Of a DNA stretch of 53,430 nt, positions 24,294 through 32,400 are shown in pieces. Within the stretch, counting starts at the first letter, position 1. Each line of letters starts with the position of its first letter. Under the pieces are notes generated by a model. The model was not told the DNA's origin. It made no database searches and was given only the letters and a program-made list of their open reading frames with translations. Origin of the DNA: Desulfatibacillum sp. GTDB lineage: Bacteria; Desulfobacterota; Desulfobacteria; Desulfobacterales; SpSt-501. The DNA is taken from assembly GCA_020725555.1 (NCBI GenBank), contig DYEU01000002.1:1-53430 (forward strand), written 5' to 3'. Made by a program: the position numbers and the translations under genes.

Positions 24294-24797
24294 TCAAAAC
24301 GGCCAGAAGCGGTTGTCGTGCCAGACCGACTCCGTGATCTCGCGGTCGATCTGCGCGAGGAACTCGAGGTGGGCCGATTCCCAGCGGGCCAGCCACTCGT
24401 AGAGGGACTTCTCGTCCGGATCGATCGCCTCCGCCGCGCGCTTCGAGTAGAGCGCGACCGCCGCCTGTTCCATGCCCATGGCCGCGGCCACGGCCGCGGC
24501 CTCGAACTCGGCGGCCGCGATCTGCCGCCGGACCTCGGGCCGGAGCACCTCGGCCGCGGCCTGGAATCCCCCCGCCTCGGCCGCGGCCCCGGACTGGAAA
24601 CGCCCGCCCTTCAGGTAGGCCTTGAACTGCTCCGAGAGCAACCGGATGTGCCGGTCCTCTTCCTCGGCCATCAGCCGGAAAAAGTCGGCGACGGGCTTCG
24701 AACCCGCCTGGGAAGCCACCTTGCCGTAGAAGGCCTTGCCTCGTTTCTCGAGAAGAAGCGCGCTTTTGAGGATCTCGATCGCCCGGTCTTCGCTCAT
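24294..24797 (-). CDS. Ferritin-like / rubrerythrin-type diiron protein
   Basis: The 167-residue four-helix protein shows the carboxylate pattern of the rubrerythrin erythrin domain: E in LLLEKRGKAFY, EEEDRH (ExxH) in helix 2, E in AAEFEAAAVAAAMGME, and a final WESAH (ExxH). No rubredoxin Cys motif is present. Such proteins reduce peroxide or handle iron, mainly in anaerobes. ATG overlaps the stop of the upstream small gene (ATGA). It is the last gene of a minus-strand run from pcm. Confidence 0.85.
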   Translation of the reverse strand: MSEDRAIEILKSALLLEKRGKAFYGKVASQAGSKPVADFFRLMAEEEDRHIRLLSEQFKAYLKGGRFQSGAAAEAGGFQAAAEVLRPEVRRQIAAAEFEAAAVAAAMGMEQAAVALYSKRAAEAIDPDEKSLYEWLARWESAHLEFLAQIDREITESVWHDNRFWPF

Positions 24798-25132
24798 GAA
24801 GCCCTCCCGCGGGGAATTGAGGACCTACGATAGCCATCCCGCGCGGCGAACGCAAGAAGCCCGACGTCAGTCCGCCCTTCTCGCGGCGCGGCCGCGGGGG
24901 CTTCCGGCGCGCGGTAGGCGGCGAGCGCCCAGAGACCTCTCCGCGCCTCGCGGCGCAGGATGTAGACGCCCTGGTCTTCGGCCCGGATTTTTACGTGATC
25001 GAAATCCTCGCCCGCCCAGCGGTCGAGCACCTCGAGGACGGCGAGCCTTCTTTCCCCCAGCCAGATCGCCCGCGGCGAGAGCCGATCGCGACCGCTGCGT
25101 TCGTCGTCGTTCAGCTCGACCCGGAGTTCCAT
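24794..25132 (-). CDS. Conserved hypothetical protein, 112 aa
   Basis: I do not recognise a named family with certainty. The N-terminal 60 residues look like a small all-beta domain (FDHVKIRAEDQGVYILRRE), preceded by an acidic/basic start (ELNDDERSGRDRLSP). The C-terminal third is Ala/Arg/Pro-rich and probably disordered. There is no signal peptide. It is translationally coupled by ATGA to the ferritin-like gene, which suggests joint expression, and it lies 22 bases after the large membrane protein gene. Confidence 0.65.
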   Translation of the reverse strand: MELRVELNDDERSGRDRLSPRAIWLGERRLAVLEVLDRWAGEDFDHVKIRAEDQGVYILRREARRGLWALAAYRAPEAPAAAPREGRTDVGLLAFAARDGYRRSSIPRGRAS

Positions 25133-25154
25133 GGGCCTCTATCTCCTCAACGAC

Positions 25155-27548
25155 TCAGGCTGCGGCCGCGGGGGCGGGGGGGAGCGGCCTTGAAGCCGAA
25201 ACGAGAAGTCCGCAGGCGACCGCGTAGCAGGCGAGGCCGGCGATGAACAGGCCGTGGAGGCCGATCTCCATCGCGATCCCGGCCGAGGCGATGGACGCGA
25301 CGGCCGAGGCGCAGCCGTTGGCCGCCCAGGCGTAGGCTTTGTCCCGCGGCCGGGGGACGAGATGGCGCAGGGCCGGGGCGAAGGGAAGGCCCAGGGCGAA
25401 GCCGGAAACGAGGATCATCCCGCAGTGGGTGAGAACCCGAAGCGGGGCTTCCCGGGCGGCGACGAGGGAGAGTGCGGCGAGTGCCGCCGCGGCCGGCAGG
25501 GCGAAGCCGGCCCCGGCCAGGGCCGCCGCCCGCCTCAGGCCTGCGGCGCCGATGCGGCCGGAGGCGAGCCCGCCGAGGCTCGAGGCGACGAGAAACCCGC
25601 CCAGGGTCAGAACGAGGCTGATCCCCGGGTCCCCCAGCCAGAACGTGCCGACGTGCAGAAAGAAAAGCTCGGCGAAAAGAAAGCCCCCGCCCAGGGCAAG
25701 GAACGCCAACACACCCGCCGCCTGCGGCCGCAGCGGTTTGCGCGCGGGGAAACGAAGGGGCAGGAGAAGCAAAACGGCGCCGGCGCCGATGGCCCCGGCC
25801 AGGGTCACGGCGACGAGGATTTCGCCCGACCAGCCGAGGACGTGGGCGCGGCCGCCCGTTGCGCGGTAGAGATCGGCGAGGCGGCTCCACTTGAGCTGGT
25901 TTCCGGGAAAGGGTTGCCGATCGTTCTGCGGGGCGGCGGAGAGGAGGGCGTCGCGGAAATAGGCTTCGGCCGCGCCCCGCTCCCAGGCTTCCTCGAGCCG
26001 CCGGTGCTCCTCGAAGAGATAGGGGCGGTCGAAGGCGTGGTAACGGTTGGCGAGCCCCGGGTCCGCGTTTCGCGCATAGACGAGATCGAAGCGCGCCGCC
26101 GCGGCCCGGGCGAGAAGCCCCTCGCGGTCCGGCGGCGGGTGGCGAAAGACGACCAAGGCCACGCTGTCCCAGGAGCGGAAGAGGAAGAGATGGTCGAGAG
26201 GCGCGGGGGCGCCCAGGCGTTCGAGCGCCGCGACCGCGCTCGACCAGAGGCGCAGGGTGTCGGCGGGGGGGAGCCTGAGCCTGCGCAACACCGTGACCGC
26301 CCCTTCCGGGGAAAGCCGCTCGAGCATGGCGGCGAGGGACTCGCGGGTGAAGAGGTGCTCCTGGTCGAGCGCCTCCGCCCCCGGGAGGCTCGCCCCCCAG
26401 TGCTCCACCTGGATGAGATCGTACCGCACGGCCCCGCGGGAGAGAAAGCTGCGCAGCTGACCGGAGTAGGAGGAAACCCCGTAGTGCGCCCCGAGGCGCG
26501 AGGCGACGTGCGGGTTGGGGTGGAAGGCGTGGATGGATGTTGCCCCTGCCGCGCGGGCGGCGGCGAGCGAAAGCCCCCCGGTCGAGACGATCGCGAGGAC
26601 CGCCTCGGGGGGGCGCTCCGGGATGCGGCAGGCCAGCGCGGCGAGGGTCCTTGCGGCGAAGCGGTCCGTTGCGGGCCCCGGCGGGTAGAGAAGGACCGGC
26701 CGGTCGCCGTCGGTCAGCAGGACGTCGGCGGGGGGGAGCGCCTCGGTGTGGGCGAGGCTGAGGCCCGCGGCGAAGCGGATGTGGGGGCTCTTCACGAGGT
26801 CCACCTCGCCGCGGAGATCCTGCGCCACACGGCGGATTTCGGTCGCCGGAAGCGAGCGGGCGTGGGCGAGAAACTTGAATTCGGAAGGGGCGAGCCGGCG
26901 CAGCCCCTCGGCAAAGGGGGACAGCGAAGCAAGCGCAAGAAGAAGGGGGAACGCCGCCAGGGCGCACATCTTCGGGTCGGCGGCGAACGGGCGCAAGGCC
27001 GGTGTCGACCTTTTCCGGAAAGGCCGCGGCAAAAGCGGCAAGAGAGGCGGAAGCGCCGCCGCCGCGATCAGCGTCCCCGGGTCCAAGAAGGCGAGGAGCA
27101 CCGCCGGGGCGGCGACCCCGAGGGCCGAGCCCGCCAGGGAGGCGGCGTAGATGCGGCCGCTTTCCTCGGGTCGCGCGAGGTAGGCCGCGGCGGTGAGCCG
27201 GCCCGCGAAGAAAAAGGGAAGCGAGAAGAGAAGGCAGGCGCCGAACAGGAAGGCCCCCTGGGTCGGCTCGAGGAGCAGCCGCTGGTAGTCGAGGGGGATG
27301 AAGCGCAGCCCGCAAAGCGAGGAAAGAATAGCGAGCGAAACGAGCACCAGGAGAGGGGCGAACGCCTCCCCCCGGCCGGGGCCGGGCGGCGCGCAGGCGA
27401 CCCAGGTCCCCGAGGCGGCGAAGCCCAAAAGGGCGATTCCGATCACGAGGAAGGCGAGGTGGTTCCATTGGGTGATCGCAAAGGCGCGGGCGAGGAGCAC
27501 CTCGAAAGCGAGGGCGGAAGCGGAGACGAAGAAGACGGCGGCGAGCAT
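25155..27548 (-). CDS. Large membrane protein with degenerate spermidine-synthase-like domain
   Basis: The protein has 797 residues. About six hydrophobic helices (1-215) precede a soluble Rossmann domain (about 225-560), followed by further helices (about 585-790). The order matches membrane spermine/spermidine-synthase-like proteins. In the soluble domain the SAM motif is eroded (VLAIVSTGGLS at 317-326, no GGGDGG), the acidic residue after strand 2 is replaced by FHPNP (342-346), and the catalytic Asp position reads QVEHWG (380-385). Enzyme activity is therefore unlikely. It may act as a channel, scaffold or sensor. It follows pcm by 18 bases. Confidence 0.8.
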   Translation of the reverse strand: MLAAVFFVSASALAFEVLLARAFAITQWNHLAFLVIGIALLGFAASGTWVACAPPGPGRGEAFAPLLVLVSLAILSSLCGLRFIPLDYQRLLLEPTQGAFLFGACLLFSLPFFFAGRLTAAAYLARPEESGRIYAASLAGSALGVAAPAVLLAFLDPGTLIAAAALPPLLPLLPRPFRKRSTPALRPFAADPKMCALAAFPLLLALASLSPFAEGLRRLAPSEFKFLAHARSLPATEIRRVAQDLRGEVDLVKSPHIRFAAGLSLAHTEALPPADVLLTDGDRPVLLYPPGPATDRFAARTLAALACRIPERPPEAVLAIVSTGGLSLAAARAAGATSIHAFHPNPHVASRLGAHYGVSSYSGQLRSFLSRGAVRYDLIQVEHWGASLPGAEALDQEHLFTRESLAAMLERLSPEGAVTVLRRLRLPPADTLRLWSSAVAALERLGAPAPLDHLFLFRSWDSVALVVFRHPPPDREGLLARAAAARFDLVYARNADPGLANRYHAFDRPYLFEEHRRLEEAWERGAAEAYFRDALLSAAPQNDRQPFPGNQLKWSRLADLYRATGGRAHVLGWSGEILVAVTLAGAIGAGAVLLLLPLRFPARKPLRPQAAGVLAFLALGGGFLFAELFFLHVGTFWLGDPGISLVLTLGGFLVASSLGGLASGRIGAAGLRRAAALAGAGFALPAAAALAALSLVAAREAPLRVLTHCGMILVSGFALGLPFAPALRHLVPRPRDKAYAWAANGCASAVASIASAGIAMEIGLHGLFIAGLACYAVACGLLVSASRPLPPAPAAAA

Positions 27549-27566
27549 CCGGCGACCCGCAAGCGA

Positions 27567-28280
27567 TCAGTTCTTGAGGGCGTGCCCGGTGAGGGGGACG
27601 AAGAGCACGCCGGTCACGTTTCTGAGCTTCACCTCGCCGGCCGCTTTGGTGACCAGCACCAGGTTCTGGTAGCCGAAGGGGCTCCCCAGGGGCAGGACGA
27701 GCCGGCCGCCGTCTCTGAGCTGGGCGAGAAGCGGCGGGGGGATGTGGTCCACGGCGGCAGTGATCATGATCTTGTCGAAGGGCGCCGCCTCGGGCCAGCC
27801 GAAATAGCCGTCCCCGAGACGGGCGGTCACGTTCGCAAAACCGTGAGCTGCCAGGACGCGGCTTGACTCTTCATAAAGTTTTGATTTGATTTCGATCGTA
27901 TAAACCTCTGAAACCAATTTGGAAAGAATTGCGGCCTGATATCCGGAGCCGGTTCCGATCTCGAGTGCGCGGTCGCTCGGACGAGGGTCGATCAGCTCGG
28001 TCATGAGGGCGACGATGTAGGGCTGGGAGATCGTCTGTCCCTCGCCGATCGGCAGCGGTTGGTCGCGGTAGGCGGAGGGCACAAGGTGCGGGGGCACAAA
28101 CCAGTGACGGGGGACCTCGAGGAGCGCGCGGAGGACCTGCGGGTTGGTGACGCCGCGGGCGCGGATCTGCTCCTCGACCATGGCCCGGCGCGCTTTCTCC
28201 AGCGCCTCCTCCGCCGCGGCGGCCGCGGCGGGGGCGAAGACGAGACAGGCGGCAAGGAAAAAGGGGCCAAGGCGCTGCAT
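27567..28280 (-). CDS. pcm: Exported protein-L-isoaspartate O-methyltransferase
   Basis: PCMT methylates isoaspartyl residues to start repair of aged proteins. The 237-residue protein has the family landmarks: VPRHWFVPP, PIGEGQTISQPYIVALMTELI, SAM motif I ALEIGTGSGYQAAIL and KIMITAAVDHIPPPLLAQL. Unusually, it begins with a signal peptide (LGPFFLAACLVFAPAAAAAAEE), so it should act in the periplasm, where SAM is not normally available. Exported PCMTs are known in some proteobacteria. It heads a minus-strand run with the membrane protein gene, and is divergent from the bactofilin genes. Confidence 0.93.
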   Translation of the reverse strand: MQRLGPFFLAACLVFAPAAAAAAEEALEKARRAMVEEQIRARGVTNPQVLRALLEVPRHWFVPPHLVPSAYRDQPLPIGEGQTISQPYIVALMTELIDPRPSDRALEIGTGSGYQAAILSKLVSEVYTIEIKSKLYEESSRVLAAHGFANVTARLGDGYFGWPEAAPFDKIMITAAVDHIPPPLLAQLRDGGRLVLPLGSPFGYQNLVLVTKAAGEVKLRNVTGVLFVPLTGHALKN

Positions 28281-28401
28281 GGCGGGGCTTTACCATGAAT
28301 CGGCCTGCGCTGTCATGCAGGCGGCGGGCCCCCCGGTTGCCAGGGGCGCTGGGGCATGGTAGGAAGGGGCCCTCGATCGCCGCCGCGGAAGGCCACAAGG
28401 C

Positions 28402-28800
28402 ATGGGTCTTTTCTCTTCCAAGAAAAAGGGTGCGGATTATCCCGGCAGGGAAAGCCGCGCGGGCGCGGAGACCTCGCTCATCGGCGCACGGCTCTCCGTC
28501 CAGGGAAAGATCAGCGGCAGCGGAAGCCTGATCGTCATGGGGAGCCTGGAGGGCGAAATCGACCTCTCCGGCGAGCTCGTCGTTTCCCCGCCGGCCAAGC
28601 TCCGCGGCGAGATCCGCGCCCGGAGGATCGCCGTCGCCGGCACCGTCGAGGGCCAGGTTTCCGCGCAGGAAAAGATCCACCTCGAAAAAAGCGCCGTTTT
28701 CTCAGGCGAGCTGAAAGCCGGCCGGATCTCGGTCGCCGAGGGCGCCGTGCTGAACGGCAGCGTGGCCATGAACCGCGAAAGCGACCCCCAGGAGGGCTGA
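28402..28800 (+). CDS. Bactofilin (polymer-forming cytoskeletal protein), first copy
   Basis: A 132-residue protein with a short Lys-rich head (SSKKKGADYPG) and a right-handed beta-helix of repeated turns (LSVQGKISGSGSLIVMGSLEGEI, then VVSPPAKLRGEIRARRIAVAGTVEGQV). Bactofilins self-assemble without nucleotide into filaments that position cell-envelope machinery. ATG has a weak GGAAGG upstream. Three bases separate its stop from the second bactofilin gene. Confidence 0.9.
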   Translation: MGLFSSKKKGADYPGRESRAGAETSLIGARLSVQGKISGSGSLIVMGSLEGEIDLSGELVVSPPAKLRGEIRARRIAVAGTVEGQVSAQEKIHLEKSAVFSGELKAGRISVAEGAVLNGSVAMNRESDPQEG

Positions 28801-28803
28801 GGC

Positions 28804-29211
28804 GTGGCCGGCGACCCGCAACCCACCGTCACCTCCATCATCGGCCGCTCGCTCGCCGTCGAAGGGGAGATACGCGGCGAGGAATGCCTGCACGTTGACG
28901 GCAGGGTCAAGGGCACCCTCAAGCTGGAGGGGGATCTCGTGGTGGGCCCCTCGGGCGTCGTTGAAGCCGAAATCGACGTCCGCGACATCTTCATCCTGGG
29001 GACCGTCACGGGTCGGGTGACGGCCCACCGGCGCTTCGAGGTGCAGCCTTCCGGCCGCTTTGAGGGGGAGGCCGCCGCCGGCGCCTACGAGATCCACCCC
29101 GGGGCGGTCTTCGAGGGCATCTCGCGCATGCTCTCCTCGAGGAAAAGCCCCGGCGAGGCTTCCGCCAAGCAGCCCCAACCATCCCCGTCGGGCATGCCGC
29201 AAAAGACCTAA
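28804..29211 (+). CDS. Bactofilin, second copy
   Basis: A 135-residue bactofilin: SIIGRSLAVEGEIRGEECLHVDGRVKGTL and LVVGPSGVVEAEIDVRDIFILGTVTGRV are classical beta-helix turns, with a Ser/Pro/Gln-rich tail. It starts at GTG 28804 with GGAGGGCTGAG upstream, which lies inside the first copy's end, so the two are co-translated and may co-polymerise. Together they precede the pilY1 gene. Confidence 0.9.
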   Translation: MAGDPQPTVTSIIGRSLAVEGEIRGEECLHVDGRVKGTLKLEGDLVVGPSGVVEAEIDVRDIFILGTVTGRVTAHRRFEVQPSGRFEGEAAAGAYEIHPGAVFEGISRMLSSRKSPGEASAKQPQPSPSGMPQKT

Positions 29212-29372
29212 ATTTTTTTACCCCACCCTAAAGCTTTTTCACATCGGGCTTTCCCGGGCGGCAACCCGCCCCCCCCACCGCCGGTTCGGGGTGCTTGCCG
29301 TTTCTTTGAAACCAAAGACAAATCGGGATGTTAAATCGGTTTTTGAAGAAAAGGCCGGTGCTCCCCGGGAGA

Positions 29373-29387
29373 TGGCACTTTCTTTGC
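29373..29387 (+). promoter_or_regulatory. Sigma-54 (RpoN) promoter of pilY1
   Basis: TGGCAC (29373-29378), five bases, TTGC (29384-29387) match the -24/-12 consensus exactly, with GG and GC at the required spacing. It lies 54 bases before the pilY1 ATG, in an A/T-richer region without another gene. RpoN control with a NtrC-type activator is usual for type IV pilus genes. Confidence 0.8.
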
Positions 29388-29440
29388 TTCGCTCGTGTTC
29401 GCCTCATGGTTTTCATGCTGCGCAAAAGGGAGGCCGTGTC

Positions 29441-32400
29441 ATGAAGGCAACGCCCAATACCTTTCGGAGAATGACCTCGCTTCTGCTTCTCCTCCTGGGG
29501 GGCGCGCTTCTTTGTCCCCTGGAGCCGGAGGCGGCGGAAAGGGCGATCGAGGTGCGTCTTGCGGGCAGCGCCAACGACGCCCAAGAGAACGCCTTGGGCG
29601 TCGTCACCCTGAACGGCGCAACGCTCGAAATCGGCGGCTCCTACCGCAAGCTGGGGCTGCGCTTCACCAACATCCAGATCCCAAGGAATGCCGGGATCTC
29701 GCGCGCCTACATCGAATTCACGGCCGCCGCGGCGGATGGCGGGGAGACGGTCTTCACGATCGAGGCCCAGGCCGCGGACAACCCCTCCGAGTTTGCCGCT
29801 CTCCCCTGGAACATCCACGTGCGGCCGACGTACACGCAGACGGTCAGCTGGCCGATGAACTACGCCTGGTCGACCGTGGGCGAGGCCCACCAGACGGCCG
29901 ACATCAAGGATCTCGTCCAGAAGCTCGTCAACCGGTCGGGATGGTCCTCGGGGAACGCCATGGTCTTCATCCTCACCGGAAACGATGCCGTCCTGCGGAA
30001 AGCCTGCTCCTGGGATGCGGACCCGAACAAGGCCCCGAAGCTCCGCATCGAGTACACGGCGAACATCATCGAGGTGCCGATCGTGCAGTCGAGCGACGAC
30101 CTCTACCAGACGGTCTATTACCCGAGCGCCACCACCAACAACGGCAGCTCCATGATCCTCGGCGGCTCCTACGCCAACTACCCCGCGCTGCGTTTCCAGA
30201 ACGTCGACATCCCCGAGGGGGCGACCATCAACTACGCGGCGCTCAAGTTCACGGCGAGCCAGGATCGGCCGGCGGAGTCCGGCTACATCCGGATCCTCGG
30301 CGAAAAGCGGCTGAACCCGCCCACCTTCACCACCGCGAACACGACCAACAACCCCTCGGTGTACTATCGCCGCGTCTACTCACACATTATCCCCCTGACC
30401 GCCACCTACGTCAGCTGGAGCGGGCACCCCGCGTGGTCAACCAACCAGGTCTACACCTCCGCCGACATCAAGAGCGTCATCCAGGAAATCGTGGGCCAGC
30501 CGGGCTGGGGAACGAGCGACAAGTCGCTTGTGCTGCACCTGAACCCGCTAGGCGGCACGATCGCGCGCCACGTCTGGACCTACGACGGCGACCCCGCCAA
30601 GGCGCCCGTCCTCTACGTGGAGTTCGGCCAGGTGGACGGGGGCGGCTACTCCTATCCCGCCGCCATGCAGGTGACCACAAGCGAGCTCGGCCGCACCTGC
30701 TTCGAGGGAAGCACCGCGGACAGCATCAGCTTCGCCCTCATGAACAACGGCGGCTCGACCCTCAACTACACGATGACCCTCACCTCGGCCCAGGGGACCT
30801 CCTGGCTCACGCTCTACCCCGGTGGTGCAAGCGGCACGGTCGGCCCGGGCGAGGAGCAGAACTTCTCGGTCAGCTTCAACACCGCGACCCTGAAGACCGG
30901 GACCTACGAGGCCTTCATCACCTTCCGCGACGCAAACGCGACCCCCACCGAGGTCTCCGTGCGCGTGAGCCTGCACGTGATCAAGGAGGGTTCGATCCGC
31001 TGCGGCGAGATCCCGCTTTACACCCAGAACATCACCAGCCCCGCGGTTATGGTTTTCCTGGATCTCTCCGGCTCGATGCTCTGGGAGGTCGACCTGGTCG
31101 ACGAGGACGATGTGCTTCCGGTCACGCCGAACCTCGCCCCCGTGGTGCAGGAGATCGTCAATCGCGACGGCTGGCGGCCCGGAAACGCGATCACCTTCAT
31201 CATCGAAAAGGTCTCCGGGACCGGCTACCGCGAAGCCCGCTCCTTCGACGGCTTCAACCCCTCGAAGCCCGTCTTCACCGTGAGCTACAACGACGGCAGC
31301 GGCACGAAAACGCTCGAGACCGCGGTCCAACGCTCAACCGACGACGGCGATGCCTACAGCGCCATCCCCTGGCGCTGGAACGGGGGGAGCCTCGTCCTCG
31401 CCCAGGCCGGAAACGGCTACGGCGCGGCCGTGCGCTTCGACGGGCTCACCATCCCCAAGGGGGCGACGATTGAGGACGCGCGCATCCGCTTCGTCCCCTA
31501 CAAGACCCTCTCCGACCCGGTGACGGTCAAGATCCGCGCCCACGCAAGCGACAACTCGCCTACCTTCGCCGCCGCCGCGACGATCCAGCTCTTCGAGTCC
31601 CAGCGGCCGCGCACCGCGGCCGAGGTTCTCTGGAACATGGAACCCTGGACCGGGGTCACGATCGAGAAAAAGATCGACGTGGCCAAGACCGTGATCAGCG
31701 AGCTCGTGAAAGACAACGCCATCTCCTGGGGCTTCGGCTCGTGGGCGAACTATTACGAGGCGGGCTACGTGAGCAGCCAGGATTACACGAAGCTCCACGT
31801 CGGCTGCCGGCCGCACACCGCCGAGCACCAGGCGAAGATCCAGTCGATCGTCGCCGGCCTCGAGACCTATTCCAGCACGCCCTTTTCGCCCTCCATTCTC
31901 GCCGGCGTCAAGTACTTCAAGGGTGAGCGGCCCGACCTCGAGTACGGGGAGTATTTCCGGGAAGCCTCCTGCCAGCCGAAATTTTTGATCCAGATCACCG
32001 ACGGCCAGGGAAACGTGGACTCGACCAACGAGAACGTGCGCGAGCGCGTGAACCTCCTCGCCGACGCCGGGGTGAGCGCCGTGGGCCTGGGCTTCGGCGT
32101 CCCGCTGGGCGAACAGGAGCAGATCTACGCGTTCGCGGAGACCGCGAACCTGCGGGGCAAGGCCTACCCCGACGACACGCTCTACGCCATGCACGCGGAA
32201 GACGGCGCGGGGACGGCGATCCCCTATCTCGCCACGAACAAAAACGAGCTCATCGACGCCTTCCGCACGATCCTGAACAACGTGAAGGGCGCCGTCTACT
32301 ACGGCTCGGCACCGGCGGCGACCACCTCGACCGACCTCGGCGACATGGTGCTGCTCGCCTCCTTCAACGCCGCGAACTGGACGGGCGACCTCCAGGCGCT

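Noticed and set aside
29060-29440. In-frame 5' extension of pilY1 into the bactofilin gene
   Set aside because: The ATG at 29441 has a strong ribosome site and a signal peptide follows at once; the extension is antisense-like in composition and overlaps the second bactofilin.
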